Assembly (NCBI GenBank): GCA_021401465.1
Contig: JADDMT010000095.1
Location: 1 to 64,000 of the forward strand
Reading direction: 5' to 3'
DNA length: 64,000 nucleotides
Origin: Teratosphaeria epicoccoides
Taxonomy: Eukaryota > Ascomycota > Dothideomycetes > Mycosphaerellales > Teratosphaeriaceae
The notes beneath the pieces are model-generated. The model saw only the letters and a program-made list of their open reading frames with translations. It did no database searches and was not told the origin of the DNA. A program made the translations under genes and the position numbers. Positions 51,333-63,808 of this stretch are shown piece after piece; within the stretch, counting starts at the first letter, position 1, and the number at the start of each line of letters is the position of its first letter.

Positions 51333-54300
51333 ATGGAGAAATTCGACATGAACTCATTAGCTACAGCTCTTAGCACTATGCCAAAAGACGAGATCCTGTT
51401 CGATTTCACCAAATACGACAAGTAGCACAATGAAGCCAAGGCTAAGGCCATTAATCTTGAGATCTGGCAGTACTTCACTGACGAGCTAGGGGTCATGAGA
51501 GAGGCTAAGCTAGTACCTCTAGTCATGATAGCTCGTCCAAACTTTCCTCTAATGAACGCTACCTAGGAAGAACGTTACAACTACGAGAATGCGAAAGAGC
51601 TATGGACTAAAGCTAAGGCCGACTTCTCATACGCGACTAAACAATACGAACGATTCACTAACCGCAGAACGATATTCAAGATGTATCTTGACAAAACAAT
51701 CCTAAGTATGTATTTAACGGAACTAAATACTAACCGAACGACACTAGCTTAGTAGTAGGACTTCATTGCGACAAACCTCTCTCTAACGGATGAGAACTGT
51801 CGCTAGATGCTCACTAATGAGAACCTGACTCTTAGGAACAGTAGACAAGTTAAGACAATTAAGAACTAGTTTATAGAATGGCTTGACTACAAGGCAAAGC
51901 TTATCCGCTACAATCATGAACTCTAGCATGCAGTCGTTAAGGACTTCTGCAGAGCCTTCGAGTCCACGATTGATCTAACTACTAGTCGGATGGCAGCCAC
52001 TTAGGCCAATCTATCATCTGCAGTTAATTTCTGCAGGAACTTCATTAGGCGCAGACTAGCAAATCTCTAAGTTACTAGATCCTAGGTTCATGCTACCTTT
52101 AGTAGTGTAGCTCTACCTTCACAAAGTGCGTCGTTAGTAGATGATGCAGTAGTAGGAACTTTAGTCAACCTACGACCAGAACAGCCACGACGTCAGAAAA
52201 CGTGCTTAAACTAGACAGGGAAAACTGCAGACAAGGCCTGCGTCGGATTATGGAGCTGCCCGACTGTTAATCACAAGATCAGGCTAGCACTAGACGAGAT
52301 GTCAGGCGAAGATCGCCGAGCATTCTAGTACTATCAACAAGTCCTTAGAAATAATCGCGATAAGTGCATGACCTAAGCTCAGAAGTTCGGAGATCCTGAA
52401 GCTATCAAGATCTAGAAGAAGACCTATGGTAGCAATATCTTAGTAGCAAAAAAGTCAATCGGACAATCAGCTAATGTAGCCATTGCTACTACAGTGCATA
52501 CAACTAGGCACTCAGTGTTTGCTACCTAGATCAAGAGCAGTGTAGCGATTACTATGCTTCTAGATGGCGGATCAAATGTGCATATTATTAACACTCCATA
52601 CATTAGGATGTTTATGCCTACGAGGTATCCTTCGGAGATGACTGTTAGGTCTGGAAAATCAATTACTAAGCTAGTAGTTCAGGGAAACCTGATAGTAGAC
52701 ATCAGAGGTTATGATGGCGAGCCAATTAAGCTGAAACTAAGAGATGTACTACTTGTCCCCGGCTTCCACGTCAATATCATCTTAGAAGAGGTGATGTTTA
52801 AGGACTGCAGACTGTTCTACAACCGCAGAGCTAGTTAGTAGCTAGATGAACACGACAACCCGGTTGTGACAGTAGTAAAGGATCAGAGATTGTCGTGGAT
52901 TAAGCTAATACAACGTGAGGTAGACACATCTTCGCCGGATATTACCTAGTAGCCATCACGAGAAGATAGCTCGCTAATGTCAGTTGCAGAAGCTCTTCAG
53001 CAATAGGAAATCGACAGCTATAAGAAGGCCTTTGCAGCGTAGTCTAGCTAGCAGCCACTACGGAACAGGAAGATGTCACTAGCACTTACTCACAGAGTGC
53101 TTAGCCACATCTCTAAAGACAGGATCGACCACATACCGAAGGCGGTCATTAGCGTGAGCTTTGCTGAAGATACGCCTGCTCCGTTAACTAACGAGTGCGA
53201 GACTTGCGCACTTTCTAAAAGCAAGCGAGTTATCTTAAGGAGACAGCAATTCCAGACGAGACTCTCATCACTGTTTAGCGATATCGCAATAGACATTACG
53301 GAGTTTAATTCGGCATTTAATGGTCATAGGTATATAGTGCATGCCTATGATGCCGACACTAAGTTGCACTTCGTCTAGACGATAGTATCCTACGGACAAG
53401 GAGATCTTCTCGCCTGCTATCAGGAACTGCGGCGGTTTGTAAAAAATTTTGGTCAGGAAATATATGTTCTGACTACTGACAATGACCGTTGTCTAGGTCT
53501 TGTCTTCAGGTCTGTTCTTCGATCAGACAACGTGCTGTAGAAACGGATAGCGGCATACACTCTAGAACAGGATCCTGCAGAGAGAGGTAGTCGATTAGTG
53601 ATTCAACTAGCGAGGTCTCTAGCGATTAATGGGAATTTACCTGAAAACCTCTGGCTAGAGTTAGTCGTAGCAGCTACGTACATCCTTAATCGGTCACTAA
53701 CCCCGTCAATCAGCTACAAGACTCCATTTGAAGCATGTTGCGGCAAAAAGCCTAGTATTGCCTACATGTTCGTAGTCGGGGCGAGAGCGTACGCTCACAA
53801 GACCCGCGACAGTAACCCACCGAAGAGAGCGAAACTACGGGCTCGTGCGCACATTAGATATTTAGTCGGCTTTAAGGGTCACAACATTTATCGCATCTGG
53901 ATCCCGTCGAAAGGAGTGATAATCCGGACTAGAGATGTGATCTTCGATGAGTCTAAGAGATACTGTGAGCGGGATATCGACCTTGCGGCAGTTATCGACT
54001 TAGGCATTAATGCAGCAGTAGATCTACAGGAGCCGCAAGGGGCGTTTGAATCGCAGTTTGATGACTTAGTCTTTAAGACGTTAGCTGTCCGCAGGGACGT
54101 GCAACTAGCTAGGGGGGTAGACTCTCAGGACTCTCTAATAGACGATATTAATCAACTGTATCATCTAGAACCGGAATTTGAGTATGAGATTACGCGAAGT
54201 TTTCCGCCAGGCGAGCAGGAACCAAGCTAACACTTCTTTGAAAACATCTTTCCTACGCTTGATCTAGAGTACAGCCCTCCGACAGATACGCCATCAGGAC

Positions 54301-56102
54301 AGAAAAGAATTGCAGCAGAGGCTAATCTAGACGAGGACTTTCTCTTTCCGCATGATGATAAGAGGACGAAGATCGTGTGTGCAGTAATCCTAGAACGAGC
54401 AATTGTTGACAATATCATTCACAAGAATCTAGACTAGCCTGTGTATATTCGATTACTGCTACTACTACCGAAGCGATGGAAAGAGCTAGCAACTCATCCG
54501 TACAGGAAAGAGTTTGAACAAGCAGCGCATGTTAAGTTCAACAAAGGACTGTTAACAAGAACGTACTATGCTGTCCCTAAAGAAGAAGCTGAAGATGAGT
54601 CATTGCCTACAACATGGGTCTAGGGCTATAAGGGCGATGATCTTAGTGTCCTAGTCAAGCACAAAGGCCGACTCTGCGGAAGAGGCAATCTCTAACAGAC
54701 CGAACTCGACACCTACGCTGCAACTCTCAGCTCAAAACTCTTCAGACTGATGATGGCTCTCATCGGGTACTTCAATCTTCAGACAATGCAACTCGACGCA
54801 GTAAATGCCTTTCTGAACTCACCATTACCGAAACCGAAATACCTGCAAATACTAGACGGCTTCAAGCACCTACCAGAGTACGCAGGAAAGGTGTTAAAGT
54901 GCGAAAAGGCGTTGTACAGATTCAAGGAGTCACTAAGGCTGTAGTACGACCTGCTAAAGGGAACTCTAGATGATCTTGGATTAAGAGAAGTTGAATCGTG
55001 CATCTAGGAGGTAGGCAAAATCCTGGTATTCTTCTTTGTGGATGATATTAGTATTATCTTCCCACTAGAAGACTGTGACTTAGCGCAGAAACTTAAGGAA
55101 GAGTTGATGAGGATCTATGAGATGCGCAACCTAGGAGAACTAGCATACTTCTGTGGCATCAAAGTTAGCAGAAGTATAGCTGACCGGACGTTGTCTCTCA
55201 CCTAGACCTCGTACGTCGAGAAGATCGGAGCTCGCTACTAGATCAACTGTCCGGTTGATGGCCTAGGTCCAAAAACGCCTCTCCTACTCGACTTCACTAC
55301 CGCAAGTGATGAGACTGCAACTCCTCATCTGATTAGCGAGTTTGGATCTAAAGTCGGAAGCATTAACTTCGCCGCCATGCAGACTCGCCCGGACATTGCG
55401 TTTGTAACCTCTCTACTCTCACGTTGCCTTAAGAACCCTTCTCGCTAACACATCAAAGCTGCTGATCATCTCATCCGCTACCTCCTGTCAACAAAACACC
55501 TGGGGATAACCTATGGACCCGACGTAGTGCTGCAGGAGTTCTATAGTGCGTCGGACGCCTCATTTGCTAATAATAATGAAACCCGAAAGTCTAGTGAAGG
55601 TTTTGTGTACATGCTATTCGGTAGGCCCGTGGATTAGAAGGCAGTTAAGCAGACCATGGTCATGAAGTCAAGCACTAAGGCTGAGCTGTATGGTCTTAGT
55701 CATGCTAGGTCGGAGATGATGTGGTAGAAGCGCACACTCGAAAAGCTTAATATCGAACTGCCTGAAGTCCTAAAACTCTACTGCGATAACAAGCAGACTC
55801 TTCGCTTTGTTTAGAAGTCTGGGTATCGCCTAGACACGAAGATGCGGCATGTAGATGTTCAGCAATGTTGGCTGCGAGAGAGGTATCAAGCCGGAGACTT
55901 ACACGTAGAATGGATGCTAACAGCTAAGATACTAGCTAATGGAATGACTAAGTTGATGACAGCACTAAAACACGTGCGCTTCACTTAACAGTTGCGGCTG
56001 CATCTAGTGAGCAGTAACTGCTTAGGGGGTGAAACAGCAGCAGACAACAACAACAGTGCAGGAGACTAGCTTAGTAATAAGAACTAAGCAGGATACCCCT
56101 GA
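51333..56102 (+). pseudogene. gag-pol of the copia element, one frame with many TAG/TAA
   Basis: From the ATG at 51333 one frame continues without frameshift to the first in-frame TGA at 56100-56102. Inside are roughly 33 TAG, 7 TAA and no TGA. Order: a gag-like N-terminus; protease LLDGGSNVHI (about 52553, DGG where DSG is usual); pre-integrase H..C-x2-C around 53085-53215; an integrase core with the acidic residues in SDIAIDI, LTTDND and DPAERG; reverse transcriptase with QLDAVNAFLN and FFFVDDI (about 55030); RNase H with SASDASFANN, STKAELYGLS and YCDNKQT. By family alignment the stops fall on both Gln and Trp positions, as CpA-to-TpA mutation on either strand would produce. No classical CCHC knuckle is visible in gag. 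Natural end of pol probably near 56020-56070. Confidence 0.85.
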
Positions 56103-56523
56103 AAAGAACGACAGAACAACGAATGAACGAACGATATAGCGGCAAGGGGCCACAGATCAGCTCCTACAGAAAGCACATGAATAAATGATACGGCAACAGT
56201 AGTAAACAATATTAGCTCGACTGAATCAAAACAAACAAACAAACGAACATCACTTCACTCGACCGCAGAACTAGCCAAAAACGGAAGGCACACGTCATGA
56301 GTCACGATACGTTCTGAAGTCCTGATTAGACGAGTGCGAGTGATGTGTAACTACCTGCAGGAGTAGCAACTCAGCTTAAAAAACCTTTCAAACTGCTAGT
56401 ATTGCAGTCACACTACTACACTAACATCTGAGTCTTGCACCATCGTCTTCACTAACCTTCTCTGAGCAACACATGTTTAAGACACCGACCTTTACGCCCA
56501 TTAACTCAAGAGATCAGTCCAAG

Positions 56524-57642
56524 ATGCCCGCGCTACTCGTTGAAGAGACCTCGTCAGACAACGAGCAGCAAATTCATGATAGTTAGCTGTAGCAGTCATC
56601 AAGTAACGCCTCACGCACAGGGCTAGTCTCCGAGTTTAAGAGAACGGTACTTCAGCTACTAGCAGACGTGTCTGGAGACGAAGAAAGCATTACTAGAGAT
56701 GTAACGCCCAAAGAACATCAAACTAAGCGAGCAATCGAAGCAGCTTAGCTAAGGTCATTTACTTACTACGATCAATTAACCAAGAAATCAATTACTAGCA
56801 TAGGTCTGCGTCTAACAGTACTCGCTTAGCGCAACCCGAGACCTCGTCAGAAAGGTCTAATTCATGGCAGGAAGACGCTTAATCAGGACATCGAGTCTGA
56901 GGAGGATAAGCAGCCCGACCTGAAGAAGGCACTAGCGCAGAGACAGTCTCCTTGCAAGAAGTCAACCGTACTGACTAAGACACCTCTCAAGAAGTCAAAG
57001 AACACAGCGCTCACAAACACTCAACCATCACAATCGCTACTTACTAGCAAGAAGGAGCGCTTAGACGCCTAAAAGCAGGCTAATATCCGCGAACGACACA
57101 AGAAGTCTATACGTAAAACGGCTGACTTCGTCATCTACAAGATCAAGTTCCTAGAGAACGAATCATCTAAAGACCCTCAGAAGAGCAAGAGCGACGCTAC
57201 TAACGATCCAATTGTCGAAATGGCAATCAGGACCTTTCTGTACCTCGTAGAGGTAGAAAAGCTCGATTGTGATGCTAGAATGCAATACATCAAACTTGCA
57301 GAGGCGCACGACTTCACTAGGCTACTTGACCATGGCGTTAAGATCGTTAAGAGCTTAGAGAGACTAGACTAGGTACAGCAGCACACGGTAGTGCACATTA
57401 AGGATGATGAGGATGCCGATTAGGGCCAAAACACGAAGAAGCGTACTACTACCTCCTCACTAGTTAAGCTAGCTGCTAAAAGGCAACGCACGAAGAACAG
57501 CACTAGAGATGATGCAGAAGCCAAGAGTGAGAATGATGAGTTGGTTGATGAGATGAAAGAGATTATGAATACTGGTTTTTAGCGTGTGATAGAGGATGCG
57601 GTGAGAACTCTGAAGCGCCGCAGGGGCTCTCACTTAAAGTAA
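56524..57642 (+). pseudogene. Additional ORF between pol and the 3' LTR
   Basis: A frame different from pol runs from the ATG at 56524 to a TAA at 57640-57642, 372 codons with about 7 TAG, 1 TAA and no TGA inside. The product is hydrophilic, rich in Lys, Glu, Ser and Thr, with a basic middle (KKALAQRQSPCKKSTVLTK) and a probable helical C-terminal part (FLYLVEVEKLDCDARMQYIK). No signal peptide or membrane segment, so not envelope-like. Copia elements normally end after RNase H, so this is an accessory gene of unknown role; a captured host gene or a nucleic-acid-binding protein is possible. Confidence 0.6.
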
Positions 57643-57660
57643 CCTTTAGAGGGTGATCTC

Positions 57661-57670
57661 TAAGGGGGTG
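57661..57670 (+). promoter_or_regulatory. Polypurine tract before the 3' LTR
   Basis: TAAGGGGGTG directly abuts the 3' LTR, in the position of the plus-strand primer of LTR retrotransposons. Confidence 0.6.
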
Positions 57671-57862
57671 TATTGTTTGGTGAGTCCCACTGGTCGCGAG
57701 GTAAGGTGTCCGATGTAAGACGAGCCTGTATCACGAGAACACCGCAGTAGCGTATGTGGTGACTACAAGCCACTGCAGAAAATTATAGATAGGAGTGATA
57801 GCGCTCATCCGAAAATACCATGCATTTGAAACATCACCAAACGGCGATATACCTATTTAATA
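57671..57862 (+). repeat. 3' LTR of the copia element
   Basis: 192 bp, 191 identical to the 5' LTR; bounded on the right by the GACAT duplication at 57863-57867. Confidence 0.93.
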
Positions 57863-57867
57863 GACAT
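57863..57867. repeat. Target-site duplication, right copy (GACAT)
   Basis: Matches 51000-51004. Confidence 0.85.
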
Positions 57868-58160
57868 TCACCATATCTTCGAGTCTCCAGAGTCCAAAGA
57901 CATTCACGATGAGTCTTGGAAAAGACAAGCGCAGAGACGGCGTGGACTTCCTAGTGTCGGCACGCCTGATTACAGTGCGCCATGCAATGCATGTCTCCTC
58001 ACCGCCACACATCACCTTTCGACAATAATGTGTCAAGATGCTTTCCGGCCCTCTACCTGCCTTTCATGCTGCCCAACAAGCCATTTAACGTCAAACCGCT
58101 CAAGCGCTCGACAGCAACCTTAAGCTCCCGCCATCATGCCGAAACATGTCTTTTGTCATT

Positions 58161-59981
<1,821 letters not shown>

Positions 59982-60464
59982 CCGATGCAGTCAAATCCAA
60001 GAAGATTTTCGAGTGCTTCAATGCTGTGCACATCTTCAGTACAAAGGTTGTATCTTTGCTGTTTGTCCTCTGGAGCGGCTACCTGCGGCCTTGCTCCACC
60101 CCACACCAATGTGGGGGTGGGGCAGGTAGGCAGGGCCAATGCGAGGCCGAACCTTTGAAACCATTGAGCGACGTCGGTTTCGGTTTCTGGCGGCATGGAT
60201 GTGTTGAATAGCTTAATGGTTCCTGATCCGCTTTCGCCGTGAGTACGCGCAGCAGGCCTCGAGGTGCCGGCATGCGCAGTCCCTTGAGATGTCACCCCGT
60301 TGCGGCTCATTAGAGCAGAGTCGGACGCTGAGGAGCAGCCGAGCCAACATGTCTCGGATGTGAACTAAGACAGCAGCAACATGACTAGCAGCTTTGGGAG
60401 TATTGCAATAGGCTTTCGCATTCTCGTAAATGCGTCCCTGTCGTTGTCGTTCCTACTGGATCCC
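59982..60464. other. Intergenic, promoter of P5C dehydrogenase
   Basis: 483 bp between two minus-strand genes. A minus frame at 59978-60310 (110 codons) ends inside the P5C dehydrogenase start region and has no domain; it may be only leader sequence. Confidence 0.45.
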
Positions 60465-61952
60465 TCATCTCATCCCCGCCAACATCACTCCGGGCTCCTC
60501 CAGATACCTTCTGACCCTCTCCGCGCACCTCGCACATTCAGCTCCATCAACGACGCGATGGTCCGCCGACCAGCTCAACACCAGCTCCTCCCTCCTAATC
60601 AACACCTCGTTCTCATCAAAGGCCGGCACCACTTTACTTCTACCTACTCCTAGGATTGCCACCTGAGGCTCTGAAATCACAGGAGACACTACGCCTCCAC
60701 CAATGGAGCCGATGTTAGAGACTGTGAATGTAGCACCCGAGAAGTCTGAGGGGGCTAATTCATTCTGCCGAGCCTTTTGAGAAAGCGAGCGGAGTTTTGT
60801 TGAGATATCGGTGATGGAAAGTTCTTGAACAGACTTCAGGACGGGGACAAGTAGGCCATTGGGCGTGTCAATTGCAACGCCAATGTTGTGGCTGCCTTTG
60901 TAGGTGAGTTCGGGTTTCTTTGGATCTCTGGTGTTCAGAGCTGCATTTAGCAGAGGATGTTGTTGCAAGGCTAGCGAGACAGCTTTGATTATGAACGGCA
61001 GGTGCGTCAGCTTCTCCTCTGGCGAGTTCACAGAAACATTCAGTCGTTTGCGGAGACAGGTCAAGTCCGTGAGGTCTGCGGTGCTGGTGTAGAGGAAGTG
61101 CGGGATCGTCAGTGAGCGCGTCATGGTCTTGAACATTTGATTCTGGACGGGAGAAAGTGCAAGATTTCTGTCCTCTCGAGAAGCAATTGTCGTGGAGCGT
61201 GCGACGTCTGTTTCTGGCGACGCGGACTTTTGATGGCTCTCTTTGTTTTGCTCCACATGGCGGTAGACGTCCTCCTTCAGGACTCTACCATCTTTGCCAG
61301 TGCCTCGCACATCGGCGATGTTCACACCCAGCTCCGTGGTCAGATGTCGTACTGCTGGCGTTGCTAATTTTCTTCTCTCCATATCCCCTCTGCTCGCTTC
61401 CTGCCGTCTCTGTGTTTCCTGCCCTTGGTTCTGTCCTTGGCCCCGATCTTCGGCCGGCACTCTGGGCTTCGCAACATCATCCTCTGCTTCTGCTCCAGTC
61501 TCGACGAATTGCTCCCTCTGACCTTCCTCGGCATCCACCTTTCCTGCGGCGGCGTTCTCTCCATTGCCTACGCCATTCCTCCCCAACTTCTCCGCATCTG
61601 CCTCACTGATCTCTCCCTGTATGTCTATATCCACCAGTGGCTTACCCGTCTTAGCCATATCATCCGGCTCGTAATGCAGCCTTTTTATCACGCCATCGAA
61701 TGGACTGGTAATCTCCACTGAAGCTTTGTCGGACTGAACTTCGCATATTTTGTCGAACTGCTCGACACGGGCGCCAGGTTGCACGAACCATTGTATGAGT
61801 TGACACTCGGTGATGCCTTCGCCTATGTCGGCCAGCAAGAAGGGTTTAACAACAGCAAGACGGCGAGTGCAATGGAAGCACCTGTGAAGGAGTGGCCGAG
61901 AAAGGCGTTGTGGAAGGGAAACGAGGGACCCGGCGAAACGTGAGACAGACAT
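60465..61952 (-). CDS. Branched-chain alpha-keto acid dehydrogenase E2 (lipoamide acyltransferase)
   Basis: 495 residues, intronless. It has a mitochondrial-type N-terminus (SRPLLHRCFHCTRRLAVVKP), then a lipoyl domain with the lipoylated Lys in EVQSDKASVEITSPFDG (about 76). A Gln/Glu-rich linker leads to a peripheral subunit-binding domain, KLATPAVRHLTTELGVNIAD (about 193-215). The catalytic acyltransferase domain ends with the active site SADHRVVDGAECARCAERV. The EVQSDKASVEI core and ADIGEGITE start indicate the branched-chain E2 rather than pyruvate or 2-oxoglutarate E2. It acts in Val/Leu/Ile breakdown. Confidence 0.9.
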   Translation of the reverse strand: MSVSRFAGSLVSLPQRLSRPLLHRCFHCTRRLAVVKPFLLADIGEGITECQLIQWFVQPGARVEQFDKICEVQSDKASVEITSPFDGVIKRLHYEPDDMAKTGKPLVDIDIQGEISEADAEKLGRNGVGNGENAAAGKVDAEEGQREQFVETGAEAEDDVAKPRVPAEDRGQGQNQGQETQRRQEASRGDMERRKLATPAVRHLTTELGVNIADVRGTGKDGRVLKEDVYRHVEQNKESHQKSASPETDVARSTTIASREDRNLALSPVQNQMFKTMTRSLTIPHFLYTSTADLTDLTCLRKRLNVSVNSPEEKLTHLPFIIKAVSLALQQHPLLNAALNTRDPKKPELTYKGSHNIGVAIDTPNGLLVPVLKSVQELSITDISTKLRSLSQKARQNELAPSDFSGATFTVSNIGSIGGGVVSPVISEPQVAILGVGRSKVVPAFDENEVLIRREELVLSWSADHRVVDGAECARCAERVRRYLEEPGVMLAGMR

Positions 61953-62263
61953 CTCGTCGCGAGATGCTGTGTTTGATACTTACGCGGGACAAGTCGCGCG
62001 TGGCATAGTCATGCGGTCTGGCGATATAGGAATGTGTACGGCTAAAGCAGTTAGAGAGCCGTGCTCGCAAAGCCGTCGGAAGCCGAGAGCTGCACATTTG
62101 ATTGATCACGGGATCGGCCGGGGGCCAAGCGTCGATCGACTGTGGCAGGCTAATCAATTCAGCCAAGCGCATTGAGGCTTTCCAGATTGGCAGCTACATC
62201 AACACACTGTCGCGTTGGGCGGCACTGTTCCAAATTGGCCCATCGCGACGCGAGCTCCCCACG
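61953..62263. other. Divergent promoter interval
   Basis: 311 bp between the start codons of the E2 gene and VPS26; nothing else seen. Confidence 0.5.
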
Positions 62264-63244
62264 ATGTCACTATTCTCCTTCTCCACCCCGCTGGACATTG
62301 ATATCGTCCTCCAAGACACTGACGACCGCCCCACCGTTGATGTCCCGCTCAGCGCTCACTCGACCGCCGCCGCCAATGGGGCCAGCGGCAAGGCCATCAC
62401 GCGGCGTGAGAAATGTCCGCTGTATTTGGACGGCGAGACAGTAAAGGGAGCCGTCACTATAAGGCCAAAGGATGGCAAGAGGTTAGAGCATACTGGTATC
62501 AAGGTGCAGTTCGTTGGAACCATCGAGATGTTCTTCGACAGAGGCACACATCACGAGTTTCTGTCATTGCAGACCGAGCTGGCCAGTCCTGGGGAGCTTC
62601 AACACCCCGTCACTTTGCCATTCGCCTTCAAGAATGTTGAAAAGCCGTACGAGTCCTACAACGGCATTAACGTCAAGCTCCGCTACTTCCTCCGCGTCAC
62701 CGTCTCCCGCCGCATGGCCGATGTCGTCCGAGAGAAAGATCTCTGGGTGTACAGCTACCGACAGCCACCAGAGAGCAATTCTGTCATCAAGATGGATGTC
62801 GGTATCGAAGATTGCTTGCACATTGAATTTGAGTACAGCAAGAGCAAGTACCATCTGAAGGATGTGATTGTTGGGAGGATATACTTCTTGCTTGTGCGGT
62901 TGAAGATACGACATATGGAGCTCTCCATAATACGGAGGGAGACCACAGGTGTACCACCCAACCAGTATAATGAATCCGAGACGTTGGTACGCTTCGAAAT
63001 CATGGATGGCTCCCCAAGTCGAGGCGAAACCATACCAATCCGGCTGTTCTTAGGCGGATTTGACCTCACGCCGACGTTCAGAGATGTTAACAAGAAGTAC
63101 AGCACACGATACTATCTCAGCTTGGTCCTCATCGATGAGGACGCCAGAAGGTACTTCAAGCAGAGCGAGATTGTGCTATACCGGCAGGCGCCTGAGAATT
63201 CGGAGCTCGCTCAGGAACAGGCGAAGCAGATACAAGGCAGCTAG
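62264..63244 (+). CDS. VPS26: Retromer subunit Vps26
   Basis: 326 residues from MSLFSFSTPLDIDIVLQD, intronless, the length of animal Vps26. Arrestin-like core motifs include YLDGETVKGAVTIRPKDGKR, HTGIKVQFVGTIEMFFDRG, LPFAFKNVEKPYESYNGINV, LKIRHMELSIIRRETTG and YFKQSEIVLYRQAPE. It binds Vps35 and sorting nexins in retromer, returning receptors such as Vps10 from endosome to Golgi. The frame ends in TAG but stays open for a further 187 codons (see next feature). The frame is also open upstream to 62102, but homology starts at 62264. Confidence 0.95.
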   Translation: MSLFSFSTPLDIDIVLQDTDDRPTVDVPLSAHSTAAANGASGKAITRREKCPLYLDGETVKGAVTIRPKDGKRLEHTGIKVQFVGTIEMFFDRGTHHEFLSLQTELASPGELQHPVTLPFAFKNVEKPYESYNGINVKLRYFLRVTVSRRMADVVREKDLWVYSYRQPPESNSVIKMDVGIEDCLHIEFEYSKSKYHLKDVIVGRIYFLLVRLKIRHMELSIIRRETTGVPPNQYNESETLVRFEIMDGSPSRGETIPIRLFLGGFDLTPTFRDVNKKYSTRYYLSLVLIDEDARRYFKQSEIVLYRQAPENSELAQEQAKQIQGS

Positions 63245-63808
63245 GGAGGCGCTAATGAGACACGAGGGAGTTTTGGCGCATCTATGGGGTGGGACATGAA
63301 CTGGGATCATGGGGAGGCCGAGCACAACGATAACAGCCTCCATGGACATGAATATGGCTACTCACAGCATTATATTGAGCAGCCCGCCTCACTCGGTGCT
63401 TATGACGAATCTGAAGACGAAGTCACAAGAGAAACTCTCGAAGATCAGCAACGGAGGGAAGAAGCGCTCTTCAGCAATTCCGCAAGACAGAAGGGCCAGC
63501 ATATCCATAAAGCCATTGCAAAATTGCAGCAGAAGGACGATATGCCTATACGCAGTGCGACATGGGACGTACCCACCAACGCTCAGGATAAGACTGGCAG
63601 CAGCAAATGCAACCAGAAGGCGGAAGACAATGCCTACCGTCAGTCCACGCAGTCGGAGCGCTCGCAGGGGAGGGGTAATTGGAACGGTCTGTTCCGCACC
63701 GTGGCGAAGAAGAAATTGCTTGAGTCGCCTGCGAGGACACCAGTAACTAGCCGGGACCCGTCGCCGAGCTATGCGTTCAGGAAGCATGGGAGGAGCATCA
63801 GTGCTTGA
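63245..63808 (+). CDS. In-frame continuation of VPS26 beyond its TAG; unknown protein or extension
   Basis: Directly after the VPS26 TAG (63242-63244) the same frame is open for 187 codons to a TGA at 63806-63808. The first ATG is at 63284 (MGWDMNWDHGEAEHNDN), 39 nt after the stop, giving a 174-residue product. Composition is protein-like: acidic AYDESEDEVTRETLEDQQRR, then a basic Ser/Arg-rich C-terminus with GNWNGLFRTVAKKKLLES. I know no domain. Options are a C-terminal Vps26 extension reached by readthrough, a TAG produced from CAG in this strain, a second cistron, or a separate gene whose promoter lies within VPS26. No good intron removes the TAG without losing conserved Vps26 sequence. 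Confidence 0.5.
   Translation, partial: GGANETRGSFGASMGWDMNWDHGEAEHNDNSLHGHEYGYSQHYIEQPASLGAYDESEDEVTRETLEDQQRREEALFSNSARQKGQHIHKAIAKLQQKDDMPIRSATWDVPTNAQDKTGSSKCNQKAEDNAYRQSTQSERSQGRGNWNGLFRTVAKKKLLESPARTPVTSRDPSPSYAFRKHGRSISA

Larger units (their letters stand above)
51005..57862 (+). mobile_element. Ty1/copia LTR retrotransposon, full length, stop-riddled
   Basis: 6,858 bp with 192-bp LTRs, a target duplication GACAT, a primer-binding site directly after the 5' LTR, a purine tract before the 3' LTR, a gag-pol frame in copia order (protease, integrase, reverse transcriptase, RNase H) and an additional downstream ORF. The LTRs differ at a single base, implying recent insertion, yet gag-pol has about 40 in-frame TAG/TAA. 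It lies between the F-box gene and the 3' end of P5C dehydrogenase and breaks no gene I can see. It cannot encode its own polymerase unless stops are read through, so mobilisation in trans is inferred. Confidence 0.93.

Noticed and set aside
51333..57642. TAG reassigned to an amino acid in the whole genome
   Set aside because: Several clear host genes in the window end in TAG at the expected family length (TRL1, the BRCT gene, the methyltransferase, the CIA30 gene), so TAG works as a stop.
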